A stretch of DNA of 64,000 bases, taken from Aphrocallistes beatrix (Eukaryota > Porifera > Hexactinellida > Sceptrulophora > Aphrocallistidae). Made by a program: the position numbers and the translations under genes. Below, piece by piece: positions 32,249 through 44,099 of the stretch; positions within the stretch are counted from its first letter, which is position 1, and each line of letters begins with the position of its first letter. The DNA is taken from assembly GCA_963281255.1 (NCBI GenBank), contig OY725489.1, forward strand, positions 5,704,523-5,768,522, given 5' to 3'. The notes under the pieces were generated by a model. It was not told the origin of the DNA and made no database searches. It saw nothing but the letters and a program-made list of their open reading frames with translations.

Positions 32249-32672
32249 CATAGGCGTCGGACCCACCCGGCCACCCGCATGGGCCGAGCGGCCCTGAGGG
32301 GCTGCCCGGCACTACCCGGCCCATGCCCGGCTCTACCCGGACTATGCCCGGTTCTACCCGGCATCGTCGGTTATGGGCCGGATAGGCCCGGTGGGCCTAC
32401 CTTGCTGGATACAAGCTTACCCGATACATTCCCAAAGTCCTAGAACCGTGTATCATGCAGTTTAACTGCGTAACAAGCGAGCAGGTATCTCAGTAGGGAG
32501 TTTCCCGTCTTGGGAAACCACTATCGCAATACAGTCGAGTAGATTATGATAATAGTCGATTTCTATAGAGTTTTAGTTATGTTAGTGAATTCTGAGCGTG
32601 ATATTTATTTATGCCGTGAATGTAGTGGCCCCGGAGCCTTCGGGCCGGTGGGCCCATTTCCGACGCCTATGA
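32249..32672. mobile_element. GC-rich MITE, 424 bp
   Basis: Ends CATAGGCGTCGGA and the complement of TCATAGGCGTCGGA, with TCAATAT repeated at 32242-32248 and 32673-32679. The hairpin copies at 27298 and 48988 show the uninterrupted sequence. The left third is strikingly GC-rich with five CCCGGC-TCTA-like units. The superfamily is uncertain (6-7 bp duplication). Confidence 0.8.
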
Positions 32673-32690
32673 TCAATATATATATCAAAT

Positions 32691-33890
32691 TGCTGGAAAA
32701 GACCCAATAACCAAAATATTAGTTTTAGCTTCTATTGTGATGATTATTTTGGAAAATTTACCAAATTAAGTGGTTGACACAAATATCCTGTATAATTTGT
32801 ATTTGGAACGTTTACATGTTGAAATATTTGTAACTCTAAATAATCATGTTATTAAATTTCAACATCAATATAAACTTTCTTATCTACATATGCATAAGTT
32901 TGTTCTTATTTTAACGTAATTTAATATTTAATGTTTAAAACTTAGTAAATACAATTCCTAATATTTACTCAAATTTTTCTTTCATTTAGTTACTTTCAAA
33001 TATGTTTCAAGAATATTTGTTTTTTGAAATATAGCGTCATCTTCGTGTGCTTAAGAAAGAGAAGAAAGTTTCTTCCCCAGAAATTGAGGACATTATTTTC
33101 CAAACCAGATGTACAAGTAGGAACTCCAAACGAAAACCTTTTTCCCAAAGATTTGGAAGGGTTTATTCTATCAGAAATGGCAATTCAATCTGTTTTGCTC
33201 ATGTTCTAAATTTAGGAACACACTTCCACGGAAAACATGGATTGTCCTCAAATGAAGTAACTTTTATAATTGCAATAGAACAGTCATCAATGTATCAAGA
33301 GTAAGTATTTTTAAAAAAGTCCAATATTCCATAATCAAACCCCATGTTAAATTTTGTTGAAGTTTCCCCGAATATTTCTAGTGATAATATTCTCTCCATG
33401 AACAAAAACTCTGAAGGATCTCCTAACAATGTTCAGTTTTTTCTCTTGTTAATTGAATATATCTCAGATATCGTCCCTTTCTACAATTGGGTGAGCACAT
33501 CGCAGATATTTTCCCTTTCTCTAATCGACTCAGGAAGCATAGTTGCGCAGTACAAGGGATGACTAGATAGAGTAGCAATGCAAATTTGAGATTGGAATGT
33601 TAGCACATTATTGCGTTGTCAAGGAAAATATTTTTTCGGAAAATAGTCAAGTGACCAATCAAATTCTCCAGATTTTATCCCGATTACGAATAGCTAAATG
33701 AAAAATGGATTAATCATCTTTTGGAATGATTAACTATAGTATTTAGTGGTTAGTAATCCTGCAGCATAGGAATAAATTTATAGACTAAAAATATTGCATC
33801 CAATTACTTCTCACAGTTACAACAATCTGTGAACTTCCAACGTTCCTTTATGTTTGTACATCTACCTCTACATTCTCTTTGGCTCTTACA
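32691..33890. other. No gene recognised; unassigned 85-codon ORF
   Basis: AT-rich. A plus-strand ORF at 33047-33301 (start MLKKEKKVSSPEIEDIIFQT) has no family I recognise. Being just upstream of the transposase relic, it may belong to the same dead element. Confidence 0.35.
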
Positions 33891-33989
33891 TCTGCATTTA
33901 CTAGTTGACTTCATGCTTTTGAAGCCATAGGTTTAACACCCAAACCAATACTTCCTTCAAAGGTTCAGAGAATTGGCCATCTTTACACA

Positions 33990-34560
33990 TTTTTTATCGT
34001 TCAGGTACAGAAGAAAAAACGATAGACATTCAAAGGGCTCTCTATACACTACTCGATCATTTGGTTGAGAAGCATGAAAGTTGTCCATTTTCAAAGAGCT
34101 CTTGGTGCCACTTTCAAAAGACTGTTGCACTTTCAGTCAAAGATAGCTCTATTCCACCTCACAACCTGTGACGATCCTATCTGAACGTAGATGAGTTATC
34201 ACTATTGCAAGCCAAGATGTGTTCCGACTTGACGCTTTGTTTAACACAAAATACCAATGAAACCCTACATTCAGCCCTGTGCGCAATGCTCCTAAAGGAA
34301 AACGGGTAGAACAATACTCACTCAAAGCTTCTACTTCAATAAGTGTATCAATTTTCAATCTCAGTAATCTCTTCCCTTTAACCTGCTCACTAAGTTAATG
34401 AATCTTCTTTTTTTTGCAACCTCGCATCCCTAAACAGATTTTCACAACTTTGTGGATTGAAAATTCGTTTTAACTTAACTTTGAGTTTAGAGCCATTTTT
34501 ATCAGCGAAAGCCGGGGATTTCGACGAATCCGCTCCCATACAGCCTTCTAGAGTTGAAGA
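33990..34560 (+). pseudogene. Diverged relic of a TTAA-element transposase
   Basis: Reads IQRALYTLLDHLVEKHESCP and FSKSSWCHFQKTVALSVKDS near 34027-34145, matching DIQNALYTLMNHLFEEHDRC and HSKESWCYFQKGLAIS of copy C. It then matches nucleotides through TTAACACA, AATGAAACCCTACATTCAG and AATGCTCCTAAAGGAAAACG up to about 34345. Frameshifts and stops are frequent. A more distant subfamily than copies A-C. Confidence 0.8.
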
Positions 34561-34829
34561 ACCCTTATTGACGGCAGACGACCACTTCTTTCCCTGTCCG
34601 CAGCTCCTCCGGTCTCGTATCTCCTAATAGTACGATGGACGAACTTTTGCCTCGATTCAGGAAACTTCAACAATATCATTATTTCTGCATGTGTCCCCCT
34701 GGTTTTGAATATATCAATAATTCTACACCTCTTGCCCCATCGGGAATAAAATTTCAGAATCTGGTTATTTTGTGTAATTAAGTTAGATGTTTACAGTAAA
34801 GTGTCATTATAACTTAAAAATAGCTTGTA

Positions 34830-36158
34830 CAGTCAGTGTGTTAAGAAATTGTTTTCCTCTATTTTGAACATACTGTTCGACCATATTCTGTGCTTTAATT
34901 ACACATGTTTACTAGTCCTAGAATTAAGAATCTGTGTGTTTGAATGTGTGAATATTAAAAAGTACATAATTATAAAATGTGTTTTACTTTTTCAGTGACA
35001 AATTTTCTCACTTTTTTGATAGAAACTTTTTAGCTAGATGGTCAAAGAAGTCAGTCTCGCAATGCGGAATCGTGCTGTAGGCATGCTAAAAGGTGGAATG
35101 ACTCAGAGACAGGTAGCAGATGATATTGGAGTCACTGTGAGAACCATTCGTGGATGGTGGTTACGTTATAAGAAGGGGGATTCTCTTAAAAACCGGATCG
35201 GTCGCGGGAGGAAAACGGTGATCGGAAGAATCCCAAAAATTGTACTAGCGAAAAATGTTGGTAAAAGGCAAATATCCACACGTAAACTTTCCCAGATATT
35301 AAAGTCTAAAGGTTTTCCGGTGTCCCATGTTACCATTCATACTTATCTAAGGAAAAGTCTCAAATTGAAGCCTTACAAACCTCGGATTCAACCAAGATTG
35401 ACCGAAAATCAAAGAATTGCTCGATTGAAATTCTGCCAGGAGAGGAAAGAGTGGTCAGTTAATGAGTGGCAGCGAGTTATATTCTCAGACGAGTCACCTT
35501 TTGAACTATTTCACCCCCCTAACCGCCAAAATGATCGAATATGGTCAGATTGTAGAGAGAAGGTCCCTCATTTTCGAAAGAGTCAAATTTCCAGGAAAAT
35601 TGCAAGTGTGGGAGGCTATGTCACATCGGGCGTTATCAGAACTCCATTTCATGCCCCCACGTCAAACTGTTAACACTGAGTACTACATAGATGAGATCCT
35701 AAAGAAAACTTTAGCCTCTGCAATGCGTCGAAAGAGAGTTACAGGCAATGTATTTGAGATAAAGATGTTGTCAGACATGTCTGAAGTGATTTTCCAGCAA
35801 GATCCAAAATAACTCAAGAATGGCTCAAAAACAACATTTGTAAATTCTGGGAGAAGGGGATCTGGCCTGCGAATTCGCTTGATTTAAGCCCAATCGAAAA
35901 TCTCTGGGCAATTTTACAGAGAAGGCTAGATTCAATGGAACGTCCATCGAATCTAGAATCGCTTCAGAAACAGCTGATTCAAGCTTGGAGCGAGATAACT
36001 CCTGAGATTTTGGACAAGCTCATTGCTAGTATGCCTAGTCGTATTAGAAAATGTATTGAGTTAAAGGGTGGGTATATTGGAAAGTGAATAGTGTTTCTTA
36101 CAATTTTTGCTTCTAAATTCTCAAATGTATAAGGGGAAAACAATTTCTTAACACACTG
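34830..36158 (+). mobile_element. Tc1-like transposon 2
   Basis: Ends CAGTCAGTGTGTTAAGAAAT and the complement of CAGTGTGTTAAGAAATTG (the left end has a 4-bp TCAG insertion), TA on both sides, 1329 bp. A family distinct from the 30-kb Tc1. Confidence 0.93.
35038..36087 (+). pseudogene. Tc1 transposase, frameshift plus deletion at the active site
   Basis: Start MVKEVSLAMRNRAVGMLKGG, paired HTH (MTQRQVADDIGVTVRTIRGW), then the first Asp in IFSDESPFELF. The frame breaks between 35565 and 35600. The next frame gives KFPGKLQVWEAMSHRALSEL and reaches FQQD, the second Asp, at about 35800. There the expected GAPAH segment is deleted and the frame changes again. The C-terminus (SLDLSPIENLWAILQ, supplying the Glu, ending GGYIGK at 36087) lies in the third frame. 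Non-functional. Confidence 0.93.
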
Positions 36159-36420
36159 TATAATAACTAATACACTGGTTATACTTGGATTGGTGGTAGT
36201 CTAAATTGGGGATAGAACTTAAATCGCACCCTGTATTATATAGCGTGGTAAGTGCTCCTTGATATATAACAGCATTAATTAAAATAATATTAAATAATTT
36301 CATGACACTGGTTAGGCGATCCAATACCTCAACACTATGCTGTGGGCGACCTTTCCTGAAGATTGGACAATTATAGGTCCTGAAATAATATCGGAAAGTA
36401 ATATACGTGTAATTGATGAA
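36159..36420. other. No gene recognised
   Basis: Flank of the Tc1. At about 36310-36400 the sequence GATCCAATACCTCAACACTA begins a GC-richer stretch that may belong to the OTU-like relic that follows. Confidence 0.35.
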
Positions 36421-36960
36421 GATTGACAGAGGGAGAAATGCTCACTTTTGGATCTGCCATTTCATTCAAAGATCAGACAGGCTTCAAATTTAGTCGGACA
36501 GCCGCTTCGCAACTACGAGCCTTGGGAAACAGAGAGTATTGTCGGAGATGGAAACGGTTTCTTCAGTTGTCTGTACAAGATATTCCCGGAATCTCACATG
36601 GAATCTCACAAAATCTCACTTGCGCGGAAGGAACCTGAGCGGGAGATGTTGAAATAATGGTTGCTTCCTGTATCCTTCAAGCAGATATATATGTCGCGAT
36701 AAGCAACAAGTAGAAGGATTATCAATGCGGGAAGTACGTTGGAGCTTACTGAGGACTACAAACAATTCCAATGCATCTCTTGACATCCAAAAATTCTGCA
36801 ATCACTACGAGCCAGTTATTTCGATGTTGAACTTGATAACGCCTACTTTTGGTAGAACAACTTGCTATCCTGTGATGTTAGAGTGAAGCCATCATATCAA
36901 CATCACTACACTACAATACCTTGACATCCATCCCAAGTGTATTGCGTTATTGGCAACGCA
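36420..36960 (+). pseudogene. OTU-like protease relic
   Basis: One frame reads PLRNYEPWETESIVGDGNGF followed by FSCLYKIFPESHMESHKISL. In OTU peptidases the signature is GDGNCFFRAL; here the catalytic Cys position is Gly. Downstream pieces in other frames (CNHYEPVISML, HPSQVYCVIGNATDES) would fit the distal part of the fold. OTU domains occur as separate genes in several DNA transposons and in some retroelements. Frames change repeatedly, so this is dead. Confidence 0.5.
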
Positions 36961-37059
36961 ACTGATGAGTCCAAGCCGGGACGAAACACAGAGACTATGA
37001 ATCACCTATTGGTAATTATTCATGAAGTACAACTTTCGGTACTTGTCCTTACTATTAAA

Positions 37060-37225
37060 ACTCGATTCATGTTTGTATATACAAGCGCGCTTCGCTTGCT
37101 AGCGCTGCGCGGCTGGCGGATACTATGTGTCCGCCGGAGGCGCCTGAGGTTTCATTAGTTAATTATTTGGGAGATTCGCTTTTTTGCGCTCCGCGCGCGG
37201 CAAACACTTCGTGTCCGCATGAGGC
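37060..37225. repeat. Helitron-like GC tips, two in a row
   Basis: CGCGCTTCGCTTGCTAGCGC with CTATGTGTCCGCCGGAGGCG, then a second TTCGTGTCCGCATGAGGCGC 75 bp later. Related to the tips at 12.7, 16.9, 42.7, 50.8 and 53.4 kb. Confidence 0.45.
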
Positions 37226-37723
37226 GCCATTTAGGCCTATGTGTCATTTTTTATTTGTACACAGGCTGTATATTGTATGATTTAAGCAATTGTCCACAAA
37301 CAATGTAAGGTTTCCCCATAAATTCAGTCCCTCAGGGTTCTCTTAATTATATTAAGAGGAGTGCACTTGGGACACACTCTGTACTTTTCCCCGAATTTAT
37401 CGATCCATTCACGGAGGATAGAAATCATATTAAAATGATTTCTACACTTTAGATAACACAATAATTGGCTTGCTTACGCAAAGGGGAGCCAAACAAATCA
37501 AACCTTCAGATATTTGCTAATAGAAATATCAATTCTATAGTTATACTATCACATGGGCACTATAGTGGTCACAAAAAGCAAGCTAATAATATGCACTACT
37601 AAAGTAGATACATAACATCAAACAAAAAAATTGCAACAACCATAGAAGGGATTAGTGCAAGACTTTCAACACATAATACCTCATTAGAATAGTTTCAAGA
37701 TAATGTAATTAATCCCATTGTGG
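37226..37723. other. No gene recognised
   Basis: AT-rich. No ORF, exon or repeat structure that I can support. Confidence 0.4.
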
Positions 37724-38030
37724 GAACCTACCACTCCGCTTATCTGAATTACTACCGAAGTAGCAAATCTTCAATGCAGAGCGATCGGTTCACCTAAGGG
37801 AGCCATACCACTCCACCTATCTGAAATACTACCGAAATAGCAAATCTTCAATGCAGAGTGATCGGTTCACCTGAGGGAGCCATAACACTCCACCTATCTG
37901 AATTACTACCGAAGTAGCAAATCTTCAAGGCGGAGCGATCGGTTCACCTGAGGGAGCCATACCACTCCACCTATCTGAATTACTACCGAAGTAGCAAATC
38001 TTCAATGCAGAGTGATCGGTACACCTGAGT
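37724..38030. repeat. 77-bp tandem repeat, about four units
   Basis: Units share CACTCC-C-TATCTGAATTACT, ACCGAAGTAGCAAATCTTCA and GATCGGTTCACCT. 77 is not a multiple of three and the frame is not open, so this is a minisatellite, not a protein repeat. Confidence 0.9.
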
Positions 38031-38555
38031 GAATACTACTCCAATGTACATCAGAACGCATGTTATTAAAACAGCACACTGAGTACAAATACAGTTGATT
38101 CACATTAAACATGTGTAATAATCTGTAGAACAACTGAGATGTGCACTCTCTCCTGCAATAGAAGCATCTAGTCTCGGGAATAATTGCCATAGACTCACCA
38201 TACTAACGAATAGTACACAACACAATTAAACCAATGGGCTATTAAATTACTCCAATGAGCGTAACCTTACTCACCAGACAGTCGAATTCCTAATTTGATA
38301 AATAAAGTTCGGAATATATTCAATGTCAATTGGGTTGGGAAAAATATTCGATTTAACGCTTCCGTATACATCCATTGTATTACGTATGAATGGAAAAATG
38401 GTTTGTGCTCAATTATTATCATAAACTGTGATATATGTCAACTCGGGTATATCAATATAGTTAAAATTAGCGTCTAGCATTAGTGACACCACTATTTGAA
38501 CCCGATGTATTTTTTAAAATTCAAAATCTCCGTTGCTATAGGTAATAATACTTAA

Positions 38556-40667
38556 GGCCATCCTGGACTAAGATTCGAAATGAAATCAAAAATTTCAAAT
38601 TTCATTCTGATGCCTAATTTGTATTCCTATATCTTTGTATAATCTAGTTCTTGATTATCTTTTCAAAATATCCCGTATTTATTCCAATGTGACGATTTTT
38701 AATAACCTGCAGAATTCACTTTTTTTTCTGAATTTATCCAAATTTCTATATTTGTATATTTACAAAGTTACTCACAGTGATTTTTAGATTCAGTATAGTA
38801 AAGATGTATTGATCGATTGATTGTTCTATACTGAATGCTCTAAATTGCTCAGTACTTATACTGTTTAGTTTCAGTTAGAGACTCTAATAGAATGCTTCCG
38901 TCACTTTCACAATTTGACTTTACTATTTGACTTTTCTATTATTACTGACTAATACAAAAATATTCAATTACTTGTATGAAATACATGATATCCATTTCAA
39001 AATATGAATGTAATAGCATCCTTTTATTTGAATAATATTATATTACTACATAAATGAATATTCAAGTTATTCCAACGATGTTAAAATATCCGTAGATTTC
39101 ATAAATATTTTGAAATATATTTCAGGTACAACAATTCATATATCATAATTTGTAATCCTGAATTTGCTCTTTCACTGAACCAATGGCATCGAAGAACGTT
39201 CTAGATCCAGATTCTGTATCATCAAGTGATGAAGAATCTATTTGCGATATTTTAAACGTTCCTATCAGTTCTCAACCTGATAGTTCTCAAAATATTATCG
39301 ATGAATGGTCCTCCCAGGATACCAAGGACTCAGTATTTATCATGCTTCCCTCAATTTTCCTCCTCCCTGTGACACTAAAACATTCAATTTAGCACAGAAG
39401 TCTTTGTTTTGGCTGCAGAATACGTGGCGAATCTTTCCATGGATAGTGCAAGAGATCGTTTACACATATTACAATCAGTTGGCCCATCGGCTTCTCATGT
39501 TCGCATTGTTGCCTCCTACGACGGGTGTTACCAGATGCGTAGTGGTAAGGCAGGCGGGGGTTTTAGCCGTTATTGTTTTGCCTCTGCAATATCTGTCGAC
39601 ACTGCTCAGGTTATTTCGTATGGGATTGGATGCAATTCATGCCACATTTGCACTTTATACGAGAATAAACTGAAATCAAATTCGACCTCGCCGCAGATTA
39701 CGATACTTTATTGAAAAACATCAGAAAACCTGGCAAGCAAACTATTCTCATCTGTCTTCAGTTCAACTTGAAATCGAACACGTCTTCCTATTCAAAAACC
39801 TCCTAGTCATCAGGGTCACCCGTATTTTACTCGGAATCTTGCGCTATTTGCGGTGGTACGCAGGATTGCATCGTTGGTTTTGGTATCGGCTTTTGTGATG
39901 AAGTAATTGATTGGATCCTGTGTAACATTTGCGATCTTTGGTATCATGTCAAATGTCTCGGCCTAAATAATTGAAGATGTTCAAGATCTCCCTGAATGGA
40001 ATTGTTTAGACTGTACGTAGTCTCTCCGAATTGTTTCTGCATTTATCATGAGCAAATTCATTCTTTAGATTATCGTGAATTGAATTAAGTTGAAAACCTC
40101 ATTAATAATAATAGAGAGTATGATAAAAACAATGATAAAATATGTTCAAAAATAATGCAGTTTGTTACTTTGTGTAGCTTTTTTCAGAAAAAGTAAGTGA
40201 GATATATCTTAGCATTTAAACAATTAAACTATTCATATAATAAGCAACCTTGACTACTAGAAGTATAGTGAAAGTTCTATTATTGAACACAATACATATT
40301 GAAACCATGAAATTTCTGCTATTTTAGGATATTTTTCCCTCGTTATCAAATTATGAGGTCAATATATTTTTAGATATTAGAGCATGAAAGTCCATTCTAG
40401 TAGTCAAGTTTCCTTAGCCTATATATTGCTTAATAAACACCTAAGAACAATGAATTGACTAACACATGAGTTAGTGGAGCATGCATAACTACGAAATCGA
40501 CGGTATAGGAATTTAGTATTACGTAATTTAGAACCATGGCCCTAGAGAGGTGGAAATATGATATGGGAGCAAATTGATTGCATAATGTTGATCCTAGACT
40601 ACTCAGTGAAGTAACCTAATTATGAAATTGAAATATAACAAAAATAAATTCTAGACCCAGGGTGGCC
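38556..40667 (+). mobile_element. Second TTAA-target element (Kolobok-like), 2.1 kb
   Basis: Flanked by TTAA at 38552-38555 and 40668-40671, with inverted ends GGCCATCCTGG and the complement of GGCCACCCTGG, and partial complementarity beyond. Copy C has an empty site at 51568 (AATACTTCAACTTTCC against AATACTTAA, element, TTAACTTTCC). Its termini differ from those of the host element, so it is a separate family. Confidence 0.88.
39183..40020 (+). pseudogene. Mutator/Kolobok-type transposase with PHD finger, decayed
   Basis: The start MASKNVLDPDSVSSSDEESI gives an acidic N-terminus. After a break near 39390, the frame reads VRIVASYDGCYQMRSGKAGG and ISVDTAQVISYGIGCNSCHI. This fits the first catalytic Asp and Cys pair of the domain seen in copy C (VSFEGSWHRRGY). 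After more breaks, 39849-40020 encodes a PHD-like finger: CDEVIDWILCNICDLWYHVK, CLGLNN, then past a one-base shift WNCLDCT and stop. The middle of the catalytic domain is missing, so this is a deletion derivative. Confidence 0.75.
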
Positions 40668-40774
40668 TTAACTTTCCTCGAATTCAATTATTTGGTATCT
40701 TAAGAAACTTCATTTGAAATAAGATATCTCTTAATTGATATATATCCCTAATTTCGAACGAGCGTTTTTCTTTC

Positions 40775-40866
40775 GTCAAAAAATATACTAAATTTTGAAT
40801 AAATTCAGTAAATCAGGTGGCCACCTGATTTACTGAATTTATTCAAAATTTAGTATATTTTTTGAC
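40775..40866. repeat. Perfect 92-bp palindrome
   Basis: Two 46-bp arms with no spacer, meeting at GGTGG|CCACC (40820/40821); outer ends GTCAAAAAATATAC and GTATATTTTTTGAC. Copy C (around 51695-51750) has only the right arm, preceded by unrelated bases, so the left arm was made by copying the right arm in inverted orientation. Confidence 0.93.
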
Positions 40867-41384
40867 TTTTTTTTGACGTATTCATCTAAAACTTTGAAGA
40901 GGGTAATCAATTTGAAAATCTGTACGGTAATATTTAAAACATTAGGCTTAGAGCTTATATTATGGTAACATAAAGTTTATAGAACGAACAAATTCTGAGA
41001 AAGAAATTATAAAAGTTTGTGAGGATTGTCATTTTGACTATAAGTGAAGACCGCATACAACACTAAGTCATTTATCCATGTTTCAAAACAATATTAAATT
41101 TATATTCACAATCTAAATTCATTATGATCAATTTTGGAATTGATTGAAATATATATATATAGCGGTTCAATAATCAATCCAATATGTTATTATATCTGAA
41201 AATTTCAAACTTTTCAACTAATTATTCTGCCCGAAAAAGTCAGAATTGTGAAAAATAAACATGTAAGCATTTACCACAAATTTTTCGGACTCTTAAATTC
41301 TGATCCATGATACAATTAAAATCAGTAAAAAGTGAATACAAACTTCTAATGCGAATATTATTATCCATAGTTTAAGGTATGGTT

Positions 41385-41480
41385 CCATTGAGTTCAGACA
41401 CCAAAGACGAAAATGTTGAAAGACCACGAGATTGAGACGTCATTTCCACGTCTATATAATTAGAAATTTCAGTTTTGCAC
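41385..41480 (+). repeat. Dispersed repeat with GACGTCAT core, inside copy B
   Basis: Same family as 13650-13800. The copy-C equivalent is at 52266-52360. Confidence 0.6.
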
Positions 41481-42226
41481 ACTTAGCCAATTTAGGTCAT
41501 TGAAGGCTGAGAATAAAACAATAGTAGGTGTAAATCAACATGCCCAGAAGCATATACTACCATTCACCAAATCAGTCCGCAAGTTAGGCCTGTCTCCCCA
41601 GATGAGCGAAGACCCCACGAGTTGCGTGTTCCCAGTATGAGTTGCGAATTGCAAGTTACGACTGATAAATAAATAGGGCAGATATTGTTATTTATATTCA
41701 TGTCTTGAGCCTACAATTGCATCGACATGTGTGGTCTAGCCCTTCCTTCCAGTTGATGAGATAATATACGTTGGAAATATCATCAGCAATTCTCAGAAAA
41801 GTGTATATAGGAACGCAATAGATAGTTTATGAATATTACTGAGAAGCATTCCAATATTGTAAGTTAAACGGATTTTAATAAACATATTTGTGTAGGCTGA
41901 GAAGAGTATTTTAAACAAGTTAGTGACTATGAAAATTAATTCAAAAATGTAATATTAGAAATTTTACATCACTTTAAAATTTGCAAAAACCTAAAACATA
42001 ATCGCAAATATTACTCAAGTACTATCGTTTTATATCTAAAATTGGACAATTGAAGAAAATTATGAATATACGTGATACAATTTGAGTGCAGTACCAGTAG
42101 GGTTGATGATCTAGCATGGAGGAAGTATCTCGTCCGTAAGTATGTATAAATTGGAACTTAATAGTAGAAATGTAATTAATCATCCGTAATTTCCTGATCG
42201 GAACCAACAAGTTTGGTTACTGAGGT

Positions 42227-42460
42227 CAGGGCTGTATCAACCCAATTTGAGTTGGGAAAATCATATCAATGAGTTGATTATAGCCGTCATATGAAAATGA
42301 ATTGTTGAAACCAGTTCATTTAGTACAAAAATACAAATTCATCATTCCGAAAATGAGTGGGCTGTAGACAACTCATTTTTTGAAAGAGTTGAATGAGTTG
42401 TGGTCAAGGAATTTCCATGAAAAATGACTTGTTTTTGCCAACTGGGTTGATACAGCCCTG
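42227..42460. mobile_element. hAT-type MITE in copy B
   Basis: Ends CAGGGCTGTATCAACCCA and its complement, flanked by ACTGAGGT and ACTGAGAT (7 of 8 equal). The same insertion is in copy C at 52938-53163, so it predates the B/C split. Confidence 0.85.
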
Positions 42461-42654
42461 ACTGAGATAATCTGGAATGGAGTATCCCGCAAATTAGGCA
42501 ATTACAATTAGAATTCCGGAAAGTTTCCGTCAAGTTCCATAAAATAGGGACTCAGATTTCAAATAAAATTGAGAATTTGGTGATTTTTCCAATGATGTAG
42601 AATAAAACAGTAAGACAAACATGATTGGAGTGATTATCAACCTTATAATTAACC

Positions 42655-42735
42655 AGTGTGAGCCCAGGCGCCCAAATGGCGCATCTGGTGAACACAAAGT
42701 GTCCGCAAGCAAGCGAAGCGCGCTTGTGTTTTGTA
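42655..42735. repeat. Helitron-like GC tip in copy B
   Basis: CCAGGCGCCCAAATGGCGCA, AAGTGTCCGCAAGCAAGCGA and AGCGCGCTTGTG. The equivalent in copy C is at 53370-53440. Confidence 0.45.
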
Positions 42736-43011
42736 AGTTAAAATGCAAGCAATCAAGTTCTAAACCTTCAAACCGGGTGCTACGTTTTAGGCATTATGCG
42801 CATTGAAATTAATAACAAATGCTAGTTTAGTCTAAAAATAGATATATTACATCTATAGAACATATCTAAATTTAGCAACACCCATACACAGACACACAAC
42901 GTACAATTACAACTGCAAATGGATAGCTATTAAATAGATATAAATACGATAAATGTGCTCAAATTACGAAGTACTTAGTAAATAATAAAAGTCATTCTAC
43001 AAAATCTGAAA

Positions 43012-44095
43012 ATGTCTAATAAAATGTTGGGGAAAATGAGTACATATCAACGTGGATGTAACTTACTCCCTAGTGATGATATCCAGTTCGTGCTAGGAAA
43101 GTTACGAATTGGGGAGTGCAATCAGAACATAATAATTGAGAAGAGAGCCGGCAAAAAGAATATTCACTTGTGCAGAGACGTCATCGAGCACATCTGGATT
43201 GGAGGCGAGAGTAAACAACTCCAGCTTACATTTCGATCTGAACGAAATACATTGACTACCCATATCCGTAGTAGACGCCATCATTCTGATCATTGGCTAG
43301 ACATCTTCGCGTCCTACACTGATGAACAATTCATGCAAGAATTTGGATGTGACCAGTTTCATGCATACAAAGAGCATGTTAAACAATATGGTAAAGCATT
43401 CCGGTGGAATCCACCGAAGCTAACATTCGAGCAAAGGGATCTGCAAGCATTGAAATGTGTTCAGCTCTGACAATGGGATTAACACAGAACTGTAATGAGT
43501 CGCTACATTCAGTTGTATGGCATAATGCTCCAAAGACAAAACGTGTAGGACAAAAGTCACTTCAAGCCGCTGCTGCTATTGCTGTGTGCACTTTCAATGA
43601 AGGTTCAATGATGCTTGCTGCTATTCTGTCAAATCAAGCTGTGCAATGCAGCCGTATAATCTTGAACACCTAGCATCGATGGATAAAGAAAGGAACCGCT
43701 GTAAACTTAAAGCCGTTATGGCTACTCAAAAGAGGCGTCGGAGAATTCTCAAATCCCAATTCATTGCAGCAGAATCCTCTAGGCGTAGACTTGAAAAGGA
43801 TACTACGACAAATAAATCTGGAGGTTTTGGTACTGAGCTCTCATCTGTTGCCATGAAAGAATTACCTTCTACGAGTATTAACCCTGATCACTCTGAAACA
43901 GTTTGCGAGGAATGTGAACAACACGACTGCCCAACCGGGGGAAAGAGGGCAAATGATGACTGGTTAGGTTGTGAGTTCTGCCTGAGATGGTTTCACTGTA
44001 GATGCGTCAATACGAGTCTAAAGGACGTGGGAGATAATCCTTATTTCTATAGGAAATGTGACTTGGAATTCGAGTCCTGTGTAGAAGCTGTATAA
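43012..44095 (+). pseudogene. ORF1-transposase deletion fusion, copy B
   Basis: ORF1 begins MSNKMLGKMSTYQRGCNLLP and is intact to LTFEQRD. The sequence then jumps, at CAAAGGGATCTGCAAGCATT (43433-43452), to the last third of the transposase, out of frame. Read in the transposase frame it gives IEMCSALTMGLTQNCNESLH and onward; one more break near 43650 follows. The PHD finger at the end reads CEECEQHDC, CEFCLRWFHCRC and CDLEF. In the last CxxC the first Cys is a Tyr here (YFYRKCD, against YICRKCD in copy C). The deletion removes the catalytic Asp region. Confidence 0.88.
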
Positions 44096-44099
44096 CTAT

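Larger units (their letters stand above)
31560..32690. repeat. Long hairpin repeat, copy 2, split twice
   Basis: The same hairpin as 27115-27375 and 48787-49070, interrupted by a TA-target MITE in its left arm (31648-32126) and a GC-rich MITE in its right arm (32249-32672). The outer part of the right arm is missing. Confidence 0.8.

Noticed and set aside
37724..38030. CRISPR-like array
   Set aside because: The whole 77-bp unit repeats with no unique spacers, in a eukaryotic context.
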